NCBI GenBank assembly: GCA_021186555.1 | Contig: JAJKFL010000005.1 | Coordinates: forward strand, 56,222,635 to 56,286,634 | Source of the DNA: Reticulitermes speratus | Taxonomy: Eukaryota; Arthropoda; Insecta; Blattodea; Rhinotermitidae | DNA: 64,000 nucleotides | Direction: 5' to 3' | In this document: piece after piece, positions 25,070 to 38,400 of the stretch | How positions within the stretch are numbered: the stretch's first letter is position 1 | How the letters are laid out: the number at the start of each line of letters is the position of its first letter | The notes under the pieces: model-generated | Database searches by the model: none | Told to the model about the DNA's origin: nothing | What the model saw: the letters and a program-made list of their open reading frames with translations, nothing else | Position numbers and translations under genes: made by a program

Positions 25070-25324
25070 ATGCCCACTCTTTCTCAGTTAGAATGGATCC
25101 AAAATCCATTTGCAGTTACAGTTGGTGAGAAGAGAAATCACCTTTCTTTAAAATCTCAGTTATCCCTGACGGAACGTAACAGCAATACATTCCTCAACAT
25201 TAAGTTGGAGCTCTTCCTGATATTTGGAGTTATGTACAAAATAGGTATGTGCAGCTCACAACTAGCTACTGACATACTACTTTTTGACACAACTTACCTG
25301 TTTAAAGAGCTTTTTCACCAATAA
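25070..25324 (+). pseudogene. hAT transposase C-terminal remnant
   Basis: Reads EWIQNPFAVTVGEKRNHLSL, then SLTERNSNTFLNIKLELF, then ATDILLFDTTYLFKELF. This follows the C-terminal dimerisation region of hAT transposases (W-x-x-NPF ... ILLPF-x-TTYLCE-x-x-F), with the usual TYLCE changed to TYLFK. It is short and lacks the catalytic part. Confidence 0.6.
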
Positions 25325-26383
25325 CAAGAGTTAAAACATGCGTCCAACTTGCAGTAACATATTTTGCTATGAATGGAATGTTTTGTGGACTGCCAACGGT
25401 AATGGTACTACTGTATAAAGCAGGATGCACATATTCAGATCTATGAGGGAGGAAATAAGTGTGGTGGGAGAAAGGTGTACAGTGAGGAGGTGCATAAATG
25501 TACTCTTCACTCATTATTTTAGGATAAAGAAACCAAAGGGGAAGGATAGATGTGGCATTAGCACATGGAGACAGGTATTTGAGACTGCGAGTGTACACTG
25601 AAACTTATCAGCAAATTTCATTTTTGTTTAAGTTTGTAAAATGTAAATCACTTTAAAGGGAACTGAAGCTGAACCCTGTATCAATATTCTCATAAATTGG
25701 TCATAGAAGAAACTTACAAACATTTCATTAAAACCTTGAGTATTTATTTTTTCCCTGGCTAGATAGTATGAATAGCTGTGTAGCAAAACATGTACTTTTA
25801 GTGTGACTAACTGACTGGTATACATGTATTTGACCATTGTTTTGAAGTACATTTCATACAAATTGGTTCTGGTATTTGATGTTTTTTGAGTGATAAGGAT
25901 TGAAGAGTAATTATTTGGTAATTGTAATAGGCCTCATTGAATAGGTAATGTAAACTGTTCATGATTAAACTACTGCATTGTGTGAATGGTTATAGCCAGA
26001 ATGGAAATGATTGTTCACATAAAGAAGCTCAGTCTGTTTCAGAGGTCTATCTTGTACAAGTTGTGTATTAAGATTGACGTGTGAGATTCTGTGATATTGA
26101 ATAAATCAATTTGAATTTTCCTGTTACAAGATTTACATCACCAGTAAATGAATACCAAAGCCAATGAGGTACGTAATTTACAAATACCCATGTGTTTAAT
26201 AAAGCACCACGCCGTGAAATGCATGGAGAATGGAAGTATAAATCCAAGTATTCTTAACCTCGGCATTATGTTGTAAATAGCAGCATATGGTCACAACTTA
26301 GCATGTCCAATTTGGATGTAGAAATAAGGTCAAATCAGCATTCCTGCTGCAAATTAGATCCTTGTCCGACGTGTTTAATCTAA
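25325..26383. other. intergenic, nothing recognised
   Basis: AT-rich sequence with only short open frames and no motif I can name. Confidence 0.5.
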
Positions 26384-26648
26384 TTAGGTAAAGCAATCCC
26401 ATTACAGGCCCTTAGGGCTCCAGGAGGTTGAGGCTCCCAGTTTTCTAGACAATCAGCAATGAAGGTGGTAAGGTTGTCAGCCCTACGCACCGGCCGCCTT
26501 CACCCCCCAGGAAATATTCCTGGTACTAATTTCTGTTAAAGGCTCAGTCGACCCCAGGGCCACAGTGCGGCCGGAAGGATTATGTCAATGAAAAATTCCA
26601 ATGACATCGGGAATCGAACCCGCGACCTTCCGGCTTGTGGCGCAGTTA
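26384..26648 (-). mobile_element. tRNA-derived SINE (family 1), antisense
   Basis: The reverse strand carries a clean box B (GGGTTCGATTCCC) and the same GGGGTCGACTGAGCCT body as the copy at 23737. The 5' end of the head is degraded. Confidence 0.8.
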
Positions 26649-26984
26649 GTAATCTGATACTGACCCTCATACTAGATAATCTCTGGTTGTTTCACATGTA
26701 TTTATATAAAAGAAATATAGAAATGGTACCTGGCTTTCATATTTCGAACATTTTTCGCGCTGTTCTTTCTACATATATTCATCCGCCACGCCAGCTGTAT
26801 CAAATTAGTTATATTTGTAGTTAAAAATATTTGGATTATTCATTTGAATCAACAACGATAATCAGTGACAACCGTTAATTCATGTACATGATGTATTGTA
26901 ACTATCGATTTAGTTGGGCTTATGTAACAATTTTTTTACACGTTATTTGTGCTTACAATCATATGTTCTGATGATGTAGTATTA

Positions 26985-26996
26985 GCTGCCATCTTG
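26985..26996 (+). promoter_or_regulatory. YY1-like site near the OSBP start
   Basis: GCTGCCATCTTG (reverse CAAGATGGCAGC) matches the YY1/Pho core often found around animal transcription starts, 66 bases before the OSBP ATG. Motif evidence only. Confidence 0.3.
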
Positions 26997-27061
26997 AAAA
27001 TGGTGCTGAGTGGTACGTGGATTAGTGTTACGTTCTGTAAGTTGTGCAAATAACTGTCGAA

Positions 27062-29387
27062 ATGACGGAAGGAAAAGTTTATAACAGCGATGCCGAAATG
27101 AAAGGCTGGCTATTTAAATGGACAAACTACTTGAAAGGTTATCAACGACGATGGTTTGTCCTGTCCAATGGTCTCTTGTCATATTACAGGTGAGTAAATT
27201 CTTACCGCTTCGCAATAAAAATTTTGTGGTAGGCTGCTAGTTATGGTATAATAGTATGACAGTAACATTAATATATAATTATCAGTGTGAGTAATAGCAA
27301 TTTTCTCTTAATCGTATATAAAGGATATGCACTAAGTCGATAGCTTACTCGTCACTGAAGTATGTGAAGGACAAATTTTGGCAATTGGGTTAGGTCGTAA
27401 CGCCCTTTGCATGGTATCAGTAGTTACGAAGGAAATAATAATCTTAATTATCCATTTGTAGTATAGATATTGTATCGATAGGAATGACACTTTCTTTTCA
27501 CGTCATGCTCCATACAAATCAGGGTTTATTCTAGGGCCGAAAATTCAGGGGGGTCCAAACTGTCCATCCGCCGGCGTCGGCGGTCTGGTCGGACAGAGTA
27601 AGTATAGTGGCAGCATGATTTTGGGCTCTCACACGTTATTGAAGGAACTAACTGCTCGATCCCCCACAATTCCCAGCCATTCAGATATACACTTTGGCTG
27701 CCCTACACATCCCAGTGCTCACCTAACAATTGCTACTAGAGGCAGCTTATTAGGTTTGCATGTTTATTCTGCAGACCTGCAGGATGACTAACAGCCACAT
27801 ACACGCTAGTGCATAGTATGGTATTCCTGAACTGTGAAGTCCTTAAAGAGATGGAACAATTTTGTTTATATTTATTTTAGAATGACAATGCCACAGTAAT
27901 TTTTATGAGAATCCTGTGGAATAAACCCTGACAGTTATTGACTTTTCTTTGCATGTTCTCCACATATCTTTTTCTTTGTACTGTATACAAAATTGAAGGT
28001 ACAAAATTTCTGTTATTGCGAAGCTAGACAGTACGTACACATACAGTCCTGTACTGTACTTGGACGAGTCTTTAAGTGCTTGGGGTCATTTTTAGAATGA
28101 CCATTTGATTTTCAAAAGTTCCCAGCACCAAATCTCTTGGTTTCATTTTGCACCTGGTTTTGCATTTCCAGATATAAACGAACCCGAAGTCTGAGTTGCA
28201 TTTCTTGTTTGGGATATTTGCTGCTAACAAATATTGATTTGCTGAGATTATCCTTATTTTCCTTTTTGTTTGTAGTTGCATTTGACCATGGTGTTATGAG
28301 CCAGAAGTATTTTTGTGTTTAGCTTAAGGATCTCTGAGGTCAAAGAGGCAGCGAGCCAGAGAGTTTTTTTTAACGTGTGACTGCATGCTTTAGGATGCAT
28401 GACATAAGTGATCTGATGGCTCTGTCTGCTCTGCAGCGTTTAGTCTCATGTTAAAAAAAATTCCAGTATTGCCTAATGAGTCCTTAGAAGAGGAATATTT
28501 TCAACTGTGCAGTTGAAGTAAGTTCTGTAATTAGTGAATGGCTGTATAAACATTTGCGTCTTGTTGTCTTTGTGTGTGTGTGTGTGTGGGGTGTTTTTTT
28601 TTTTTTTTTTTGCAAGGTGCACATAGTGGCTGGCATTGTATTTTTAGTGTTCATGGTAAAGAAGTAACTAACATTTGACAGCTACTGATCTGCATTTCTT
28701 ATGTATTGTTCTTTCTACTGTATATTACATGTAACAAGCATTACATGGTATGGCAGTGGAGGCTGCTTATCTTTGTGTACATTGTGGTCCTGACTAATAT
28801 ACACATTCATATATGATACAGGATATTATCTGGACCAGATGCATTGTACTTTGTACTTTTGCAGTTGAGGATTCAATATTCAATATTTTATTCATTTTCC
28901 ATAGATCCATACAGAGCACAATCAAAGGATGTGGAAATAGTCATAGTAAAATAAAATGGATAAAAAACAGTACAAACGTAATATAGTCAAACAAATAAGT
29001 CCTATTAAAAATAACATTATTATAACAAACTATATACATAAAATCCAGTGCTTAAAATTCAGTAAATAACAGCTAAATCAGTACATTTCAGGAATGTCTC
29101 ACATGTGATATGACTGTTAGATCTCACAGATTTTTTTTGTAGATCTAGGCACTGCCTTCAAGAATAAGAGCCAGAATGGTAATAAGAAAAGACTGGAAAT
29201 ACTTCAGGCGATGGAGATTCATGTCTTCTGGGATGTGACATCATGTTGACATAGTATAACATAACAGAAAACTTGGATCTTCATCAACACCACTGTGAGA
29301 ACCCTAGATTACACTTTGGCCAGTGGGTTTAAAGTAGACCTACACATTGTTTTAGCAGAAAGTTCAGGCTATGACAATACATACACA

Positions 29388-29434
<47 letters not shown>

Positions 29435-32400
29435 TTATGATTTTTTGGGGTGTTATGGCATGTCATTCGGTAGAAGGTACCAATATGTTGGAGGAACTTG
29501 TTTTCTCTGTCAGCAGGGTAGAAGAAGATGGAGGTAGCATGTTTCTTAACATTGTTACCCATTTAACAGACTACATGACATTACATCCTGCAAAGAACAT
29601 GGCTGTGATACCATTATGAAAACATCAATTCTGACAAAATATATGTTTGCAAGTTCTGAAAGTTTGGTATTGTTGATCAGAAAGTGACGTATGCCAGTCG
29701 TCATGTACAGTGCCCGTTAGTTTTGTGTGATTGTAACCAAACGTGAGTCATCTAGACAGATTTTAGTAAAATTCCATGGTATAAAATTTCATGAAAATTT
29801 GTCCAGTGGAATCCAACATCTTCCATGTGGATGGACAGTTTAGACAGACAGAGATGAAGCTGATAGTTGCTTTTCGCAGCTTTGCCAAATACACCTAGAA
29901 GTTGGTTGGAGAACATACGCAGGTACTGTGTTGAATACAAAGACTTCTGACCAGGTGGACCTGAGTTTTGTCCAGTATTATTTAAAGCTTGATATGTGTC
30001 TCTGCCAAGGATGTCCTGTGCCCTTACCTGCACACTTTTAAATTATCAATTAATTCTGTCTTGATTGTAATTACTTTTTTTTCTTTCTTTCTTTTTGGTC
30101 CTTGCTCTGTATGTCTTGGTAACAAACTACAAAGTGTTGCTTTATTTTGGCAAGAAAACAGCTTGGTCACTGCCAAATATTTGTTGCTGCAACTGTGGAA
30201 CAGGGTTCCCCCCCCCCCCGCCAGACCAAATTGCCTAGCAAAGTCAGGCAACTTGTATAAAATGCACTATGAAGTACTAACATCCCCACAGACTTTTATT
30301 TTAGTTACTTTAAGCTGTAAGCATTGATACCGCAGTTCTGCCCATTTGTAGTAGTTTATTATAATAATTTGATTTTAATTTGTTGGATGAAAACATAAAT
30401 ACTATAAACAGACACACAAAAGCTTTATCATCACTCTTTATGTGTGGCGTCCCGTTGTGATAACGCAAATTAGAAAAGGGAAGAGGGGTCATCAGTCACA
30501 ACGACACTTTTGCAGTGTCTTATTATACACATGTTGTGCAATGTATTTGGCTTTAGCTAAAGCCATCATCAGCTACTATAAAAATATTTGTGGAAAGAGC
30601 ACTTGTACACAATGCAATAAAATTTTAAGTGAGTGAGATCTCAACCTTAATAATGTGTTGTGTGTTGTAAAAGCCAAAAATGAAATAATAAAAATAAGAT
30701 AAAAATAAATATATTTTGGAATATATTAGGAACACTATCCAGTACTTAACTTTAAGTGAAGGGATAATTCTTTTGTATTATTTAGGCCTGCAAGGATGGG
30801 AATTTTGTGATGATCTGGAAGTTCTGGTACTTGTTCGACATGAGAAAGTGAAAGTTGTCCTCCAATATTTTTGAGGGATATGTTAGATTTGTTTGGTTCT
30901 GCTTATTTGTCTGCTGATCAACTGGACAGGAAAAGAGGTCCATTAAATAAATAGTAACAACGCTTCACTTGACCACGTTTTATTTTCAGATAATCACGAA
31001 ATTTCCGTCCTTTGGAGGCCTAAATAAAAAAAAGAATTATCCCTTCACTTAAATGAAGTAAGTTCACCCTAGAACAGGTCATGAAGGCCCAGAGTGGGAG
31101 TAGAGATATACTCTACTCTTTCTTTAACCTCGGCACTAGATGGAGGTGGGTGGTCAACACCACGCCCCGGCCGCTTTACCCCCGGGAATGACCCGGTACC
31201 CAGTTTACAGGAGGCTGGGTAGGCCCCAGGGCCAGTCTGGGCAGGTGCTGAAAATCTCGCCCCCAAACAGGATTCGATCCCCGGACCGTCCAGCTCGTAG
31301 CGAGTCGCTATACCGACTACACTATCCCGGCACACCTTAATATATAATATTATATATATTATATTAATATATATAATATATGATATTCCTAATATATCCC
31401 AATATATATTAATTTTTATATTAGTATTATTATTATTATTATTATTTCATTTTCAGCTCTTATGACACACAACATACTGTAAGGTTGAGATCTCAGTCAC
31501 TTAAAATGTTATTACATTGTGTACAAGTGCTCTTTCTACAAGAATTTTTGTAGTGCCTGATGATGGCATTTGGTTAAAGCTGATACGTGTTGCATGACAT
31601 GCAATAAAGCCACTGCAAAGGAGGTTGGTCTAGAAGTAAATGCTGAGGAAATTAAGTGTATGTTTATGTCTTGTCAACAGAATGCAAGATAAAATCACAA
31701 CATAATGTTGGCTGATTAACCCTCTGTATGTGACAGAGTTCAGATACTTGGGAATGAAACTAACAAGTCAAATCACTGTTTATAAAACACCAACAAAATG
31801 CACTTCACTTTACCACTTTCTTATTTCACTAGACCCCTACATATGTTTCGGTTTTTGCAAAAACCATCATCAGGGGGTTCTCAAAACTACGAGGGCTAGT
31901 CAAAAAAGAGTGAGAATGAATTTATTACTCACCAAATACGTTAGGCAGAGTCCAACTTGATATGGTCTTTTTCAAAGTAGTCCCCATCGAGCTGTATGCA
32001 CTTGGTCCAACGTGTCTGCCAGTCCTGGAAGACGTGCTGGAACCATTTTTTGACATCGTCTTCAGAACCGCCTCCGCCCTCTTCAGAACGGCCGTTGAGG
32101 AGTCGAAACGCTGGCCCCGCAGCTCCGATTTCAGGCGAGGAAACAGAAAAAAGTCACATGGAGCAAGGTCCGGGCTGTACGGAGGGTGCGGCACACATTC
32201 GATTTTTTTCGGGCTAAATATTGGGCAACAACGTTCGAAACGTGAGGGCGTGCATTATTGTGGTGTAGGCGCCAACGAGATGGATGCAGCTCAGGGCGTT
32301 TTCGTCGGATGTGTTCGGCCAGGGTCTTCAAAACTGTCACTGCCCGAAAAAACATCGAATGTGTGCCGCACCCTCCGTACAGCCCGGACCTTGCTCCATG

Positions 32401-35400
32401 TGACTTTTTTCTGTTTCCTCGCCTGAAATCGGAGCTGCGGGGCCAGCGTTTCGACTCCTCAACGGCCGTTCTGAAGAGGGGGAGGCGGTTCTGAAGACGA
32501 TGTCAAAAAATGTGTTCCAGCACGTCTTCCAGGACTGGCAGACACGTTGGACCAAGTGCATACAGCTCGATGGGGACTACTTTGAAAAAGACCATATCAA
32601 GTTGGACTCTGCCTAACGTATTTGGTGAGTAATAAATTCATTCTCACTCTTTTTTGACTAGCCCTCGTACATATATTTACATCCAATGGTATTTCTGTCC
32701 TTATTGTTATGCAATATCTTAGTGTTTAATTGCCATTAATTTATAAAATCAGTTTAAAATCAGAGTTGTTTGAAAAACGTATATTTGCAGATATATAAAA
32801 ACAAATGATCCTAAATCAGCATACCACAACACATTCTAAATAACAGACATGAATATGCCCCTATACAAAACAGCCAACTCTGATTTTAAACTGATTTTAT
32901 AAGTGAATGGCAATTGAACACTAAGATATTGCATAACAATAAGGACAGAAATACCATTGGATGTAAATATATGTAGTTTTGAGAACCCCCTGATGATGGT
33001 TTTTGCAAAAACCGAAACATATGTAGGGGTCTAGTGAAATAAAAAAGTGGTAAAGTGAAGTGCATTTTGTTGGTGTTTTATAAACAGTGAATTGTGAAAT
33101 ATGCACTGTGAGACTAATGTAAAATTTAACAAGTCAAAATTGCATGCTTGAAGAAATTAAGAGCAGATTAAATTTGGGAAATTCCTGTCGCCGTTTGGTC
33201 AGGAATAACGGATAGTTATGGGCTATGTAACATACCATAAATAATGTAGATCATAAAGGGAAGATAAGGGCTGGACTGCAGAAAACATGGTGTTAGCAGT
33301 CACAGACCTTGGTTTTGAAAGGTGCTGTGTTGCCACATTTTTGAATTGAATTGATTTTATTTACATTGCATGAATATAAAACAGGTTAATACCTTGGATA
33401 TAGAATAAGTTGAGAAAATATTACATACATGTGTAGCTGGTACAGTGCAACTGATAGCTTTGTTATTGTTCTATATACATTAAAGTATTCGTCTACAGAG
33501 TAGAAGGAGTGAGCATGTAAATAAGTCTTTAGGGCTGATTTAAATTGTTTAAGGACTATTGAAGGACTGAGGAAAACTATGAGAAACTGAAGGCCTTCTG
33601 GCTGTTGAGTACCTCCAGAATTTACGTTAGGCATGTTATCAGATGCAAGAAAATGAGAAATCTTTTGTATATAAATGAAGCAATGAAGACTGTTTGGCAC
33701 TAAAGAGTCTGTTAATACTGCGAAAGGAATGGCATTTTAATGGAAAGAATTCAAAATGTATAAGACTGCTCGATTATAAACCAGTAGAACAAGCATGTGA
33801 AGTAAAAAAGACTGTAGTAGTATTGGAAAATGAATGGCAGATATTTGTAGGACTATGTACTCGTATAAGTGGAATGATTTGCAAATAGTTCTGATAAAGT
33901 AGTGTCTAGGAGCTTTATCACATAGGAAGCCTGCATTTGAGACTCTTCTGTGAAATAAGTTAAGTTGAACTGCCAGGGAAAATCAAAGCAATAAATTCCC
34001 AGTGGATACAGGCTTTCTTTGTCATGAAGGTCCCATGACAGCTGCTGAGCAGGAATGTGATAAAACAGTGCACTGTACTTAATATCAGAATTTTACTTTA
34101 ACGTGTTCAAAGATGGTGCTGGAAATGGCTTGTGGTGTGAGCTGTTGTATTGTCTTACCAAAGAAGAGCATTTTTCTTTTATAATTGGACCGTTGACCCT
34201 GAAGATAAAGGCACTATGATCAATTGAAATGTCAGGAAGCACTGGGTGACACACTGTGACGTCCCAGAAGACTCGAGTCCTCAATGTATTGTTGACTGAC
34301 CATTGCTTGTATAAGCTTGCTAGTTGAGGAAGTGATAAATATTAAAATAACCCTTTGCTTCCTATCAGGAACCAGGCGGAGATGGCACATACATGTCGTG
34401 GCACAATAAGTCTTCATGGAGCGCTTATCAATACAGAAGATTCATGTACATTTGTCATCTCCAATGGCAGCACTCAGACATTTCACATCAAAGCTTCTAA
34501 TGAAGTGGAGCGGCAACGATGGGTCACAGCTCTTGAGCTGGCAAAGACTAAAGCTACTCGTGCTGTGGAGTCAGGTGAGTAGCATAAAACATCATTGTTA
34601 CTGACGTGTGTGACAGTGGATTAGTGTGTCGGTGTGTGGTCATTGTTACTGACGTGTGTGACAGGTTTTGTGGGTGGTAATATTCAAGCGCATAGTGAAT
34701 ATACAGCAGAGTTGCGCTGATCATGAACTTACATGTTCCGAATTTCAAGCTTTCATGGTTACCCATTTTAATATCATTGTTTCAACCTTTGGTGACTGGT
34801 TCAATCAAATCAAGAGGAGACCACATGGCAGGTGAGTCGGCTTCCCCCTACTCTTCTGCTGTTACGCAGATCACACTCAGCTCAGTCAAGCTGTGTCTTT
34901 TATTAAGTGAGGTTGATTGTTTTCATGCTGTATGGAATGAGACACTTCTTTAATCATTTAATATATTTTCTGCTTCCAAAAATTGTATTAACAATAATCT
35001 TTCATGCTTTTTGGTGGCATTTTATTCTTTTATTAATGGTATTTCATTAATTCTTGGAACCACATAGACATTTTACATTGAAAATGAATTCCATTGTTTG
35101 TGACGGTTTTATCAGTCGCAGTTAATAATGAACTCTGAGATGCTACTGTATTTGGAGAGTGTTCAGCGCATTCTAAACTCTGTGCTTTGCCAGCCAGATC
35201 ATGTATGCTTGTAAGATTGCGTCTGTGTATCTGAACACCGAGATGTGATGCAGCGTGAATAACATCACCTGCAGAAAATAGTGCTTTTATGGACTCCATA
35301 CAGCCAGTGCATATGACAGCTTCAGAGTGGTTGTTTATGGGATGTCAGGCTTGCCTTTGTATGAAGGCGAACCAGTGCGATATTTGAGGTTCTCACAGCA

Positions 35401-38400
35401 TTTTTGCTGAAGGTTCAAGTAGTGTGGAAAGTTATGCTGTGTTAGCTGATATTTTGAAGGAACATAATGCCTTCATCTTCAGGGCCAAGCAGTCCAAGAC
35501 TTGACCCCGAAGATTAAGGCACCATTATCCTTTGGAACATTGGGAAATACTCGCACAATGACACAACATCGCATCCCAGGAGACTTGGATCTTCATGATG
35601 AACCAGATTTGCAGAGCAGCATTGACTTTTCAGTATGGACATACACAGGGACAAAAATGTACACAGTCATTTTATTACAGTTTTGAGGTTAATCCATTCA
35701 TCTAACTTAGGAACACAAGTGTCTTGTGGGTAAGAATTTTTGCCAAATCATGTATGGAAAATGAAGTCCTGAAAAACTATAAACATTTGACCTTTTACGA
35801 GTCAGACAGTGGCATTATACAGTGAATTTATACTGTTTTTTACTGATTGTTATTTTGTGGTATGTAGTTGTAGATGTGATTGTGGTTATTGTGTTCCATT
35901 AAAAAGCAGTTTAAGGTACTTATTTTAGGGATTTTATGGACTACTTTGTCATTCCACAGTTTTCAACACTTACATTCTATTTTCTCCCCCATATCAATTG
36001 ATTTATCTTTTTTTGTAGCAGCATATATGCTTCATGTTTTGGAGGCGGTCACATGATTATATTAATGACTGGTTTTATTTATGGGTTGGTATGATTTTAT
36101 TCAGTCCTGCTCACCTTCCAGGCTAGGATCTTCAGGTCCATGCCATGGCTGAGGTGGTGATAAGGCTTATGGCCTTGTGAACATGACGATGAGTCCCATA
36201 GCCTTGTGAACATGATGATGAGTCCCATAGTCTTGTGAACATGATGATGAACCAGGTTCCATAAAAGACAGAATTTCTTGATGCATTGAGCAACTGGTGG
36301 CTTCTCAAGAAGGACTGTGTTTCATAGAGTTATGTTGTGAATACACCACTTACTGGGGAAGTTGACTAAAGTGGTAATGCTTTCACCTCATATTTGAGAG
36401 ATACCAAGTTCAAAATGTGGCTGGGAAACTATCTTGACTTTTTTTTTTTATTGTATGTACCGTGCATTTTGTCATAAGTTTAAGTTAAACCAACTAATGC
36501 ACAATAATTAACAAAGTATATTTGTAACCCGTACATATGTTTTGGCAATGAAGTTGCCATCATCAGGGGGCACATCAAAGAATCACAAGCGTCTGTGGCA
36601 TCCAGAAACACATGTGTCCGGACACACAACATCCCAAGCCACAGGACGAGAGCAACGTAGATCGACTATATGATTGTATACATGGCCAACAGCTAATAAA
36701 ACATTTTTAAAAAAACTTTTATATGTTTTAATCATCTAAGTCGAATCATGTAACGATATTTGTATATAATAATTTTTTCTGTGTTATATGAAGTATCAGC
36801 TTACATCACTGACATAGACACACTGTATTATTTACTCTTAACGTTCAGTTTTATGACTATAGGCATCAGTTCATTTTAATATTGTGAGCGGCATATGTAC
36901 TTCCATTATAATGCCAAATGTATGTGTATCTGGATGCCATGGATATTTGTGATTCTTTGATGCGCCCCCTGAGGATGACAACTTGATTGCCGAAACGTAT
37001 GTAGGGGGTTGCAAATATACTTTGTTAATAATTCTTGTGCGTTAGTTGGTTTAACTTAAACTTATCTTGACATATGTTTGCCATTTCTTCAGTCACTCAA
37101 GGCAAATGGTGTTACACCATAAATTAGGTCACAGTTGCTCCTGCATCCTGTTATTTGCTGTTATGAAATCATTTGACAGTACGTAACATGAGTTCTACTA
37201 GCTTCACTGAGTACACTACAGATAAAAGTGCCCCACTTCACATCTGTCTTTTTCCTTCAAATCCTTCCATGTTTTCTACTCTGTGTGCATGTTTGAAGCA
37301 TACAAGCTACAAGCTGCGAACTTCAGTTGCTTGTGTGAACCATAACTCTCAACTATGTGTAATTTTCACTTATTAAATGCATACGCTTGTGTTATATTCC
37401 AGTGTTTCTGGATGATTAAATTGTTTGAGTGTGGCAAATTAAATTAATTCTGTTAGATACACATATCACAAATATTTGTTGTCTTGAAATGTAGTGTTAA
37501 TTAGTGTGAACTTTATCTTTTGTATTGAGCATGCGATGTTTTATTGTTCGGCAGTGCTGATATCTTTCACAGCCTGAAATTTGCAAGCATTGTTACAATC
37601 ACCTGTGATCACAGTCATGTATTTTGCTACAGAAGAAGAGGAAGAGGAATATGATGAGTCAATGGCATCACACAAGAATGAGGTGCAGAATGTGATCAAG
37701 TCACTAGCAGCTAAGTTGGAGGACCTGCAGACGTGCAGTGAGCTTATTTCTAAACATGGTACTGCCCTCCAGCGCTCTCTCTCAGAACTCGAGTCACTGG
37801 ATACAGCACAGGACGTTCCCACAAAACTGAAGTCTGTAAATGAAAGGGCTACACTGTTCAGAATAACTTCCAATGCTATGATACATGTGAGTAGTTGAGT
37901 TCTTGTAAATGAGTGCAAAGATTAGCTGTGGCCACAGTACAGCTTAAGTATTATTTTGATGCAGATATTTCAAAATAGATTAAGAATTTCCATTGCTGCA
38001 CACATGTGTAGTGATATTTGGTTACTGGGCTTATTCAGGATATGGAGAAAAATTCAAGACTGGAACAGAAGTGAAGAATGCCTTAGGATTTTTTTATTAT
38101 AGGTGAAACACAATAGTGACATTTCAGATTTTCTGATCTAAAAATAATTTGTGTTTGTATCACATGCAAGTCAGGCTAGTGGCACTTGGGAGTTACTGAT
38201 GTAAATTGTACTTATGTTTATATTATATATGACACAGGCTAGTGGCACTTGGGAGTTACTGATGTGAATTGTACTTATGTTCATATTATATATGACACAG
38301 GCTAGTGGCACTTGGGAGTTACTGATGTAAATTGTACTTATGTTCATATTATATATGACACAGGCTAGTGGCACTTGGGAGTTACTAATGTAAATTGTAC

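Larger units (their letters stand above)
30505..31625. mobile_element. foldback element C (degenerate hammerhead in each arm)
   Basis: Left arm about 30505-30735 and right arm about 31370-31625 are inverted copies (AGAGCACTTGTACACAAT occurs on both, inverted; GAGATCTCAACCTTA likewise). Each arm has CTGATGATGGC near its outer third. The centre holds a smaller inverted repeat (30761-31051) and a SINE. It lies in OSBP intron 1. Confidence 0.75.
31773..33126. mobile_element. foldback element A carrying paired hammerhead-like motifs
   Basis: Left arm 31774-31889 plus 32670-32768, right arm 32875-33093, nearly perfect inverted copies of about 215 bases around a 106-base loop. The left arm is split by a snap-back mariner. 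The 12-bp target duplication TAACAAGTCAAA (31761-31772; 33127-33138) lies in LINE sequence. No protein is encoded. Confidence 0.85.
31612..33290 (+). mobile_element. LINE reverse-transcriptase fragment interrupted by element A
   Basis: 31617-31772 reads [20 protein letters not shown] and, after a frame change, [13 protein letters not shown]. The frame resumes at 33127 with [20 protein letters not shown]. Both parts match one continuous RT segment of an insect LINE. TAACAAGTCAAA is duplicated at the two edges. Confidence 0.85.
36441..37061. mobile_element. foldback element B with paired hammerhead-like motifs
   Basis: Arms about 36477-36610 and 36930-37063 are inverted copies (TTTAAGTTAAACCAACTAA and reverse). 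Flanks CTATCTTGACTT and TTATCTTGACAT suggest a target duplication of 9 bases or more. It has the same arm plan as element A but only the ribozyme core is shared in sequence. It lies in OSBP intron 2. Confidence 0.78.
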
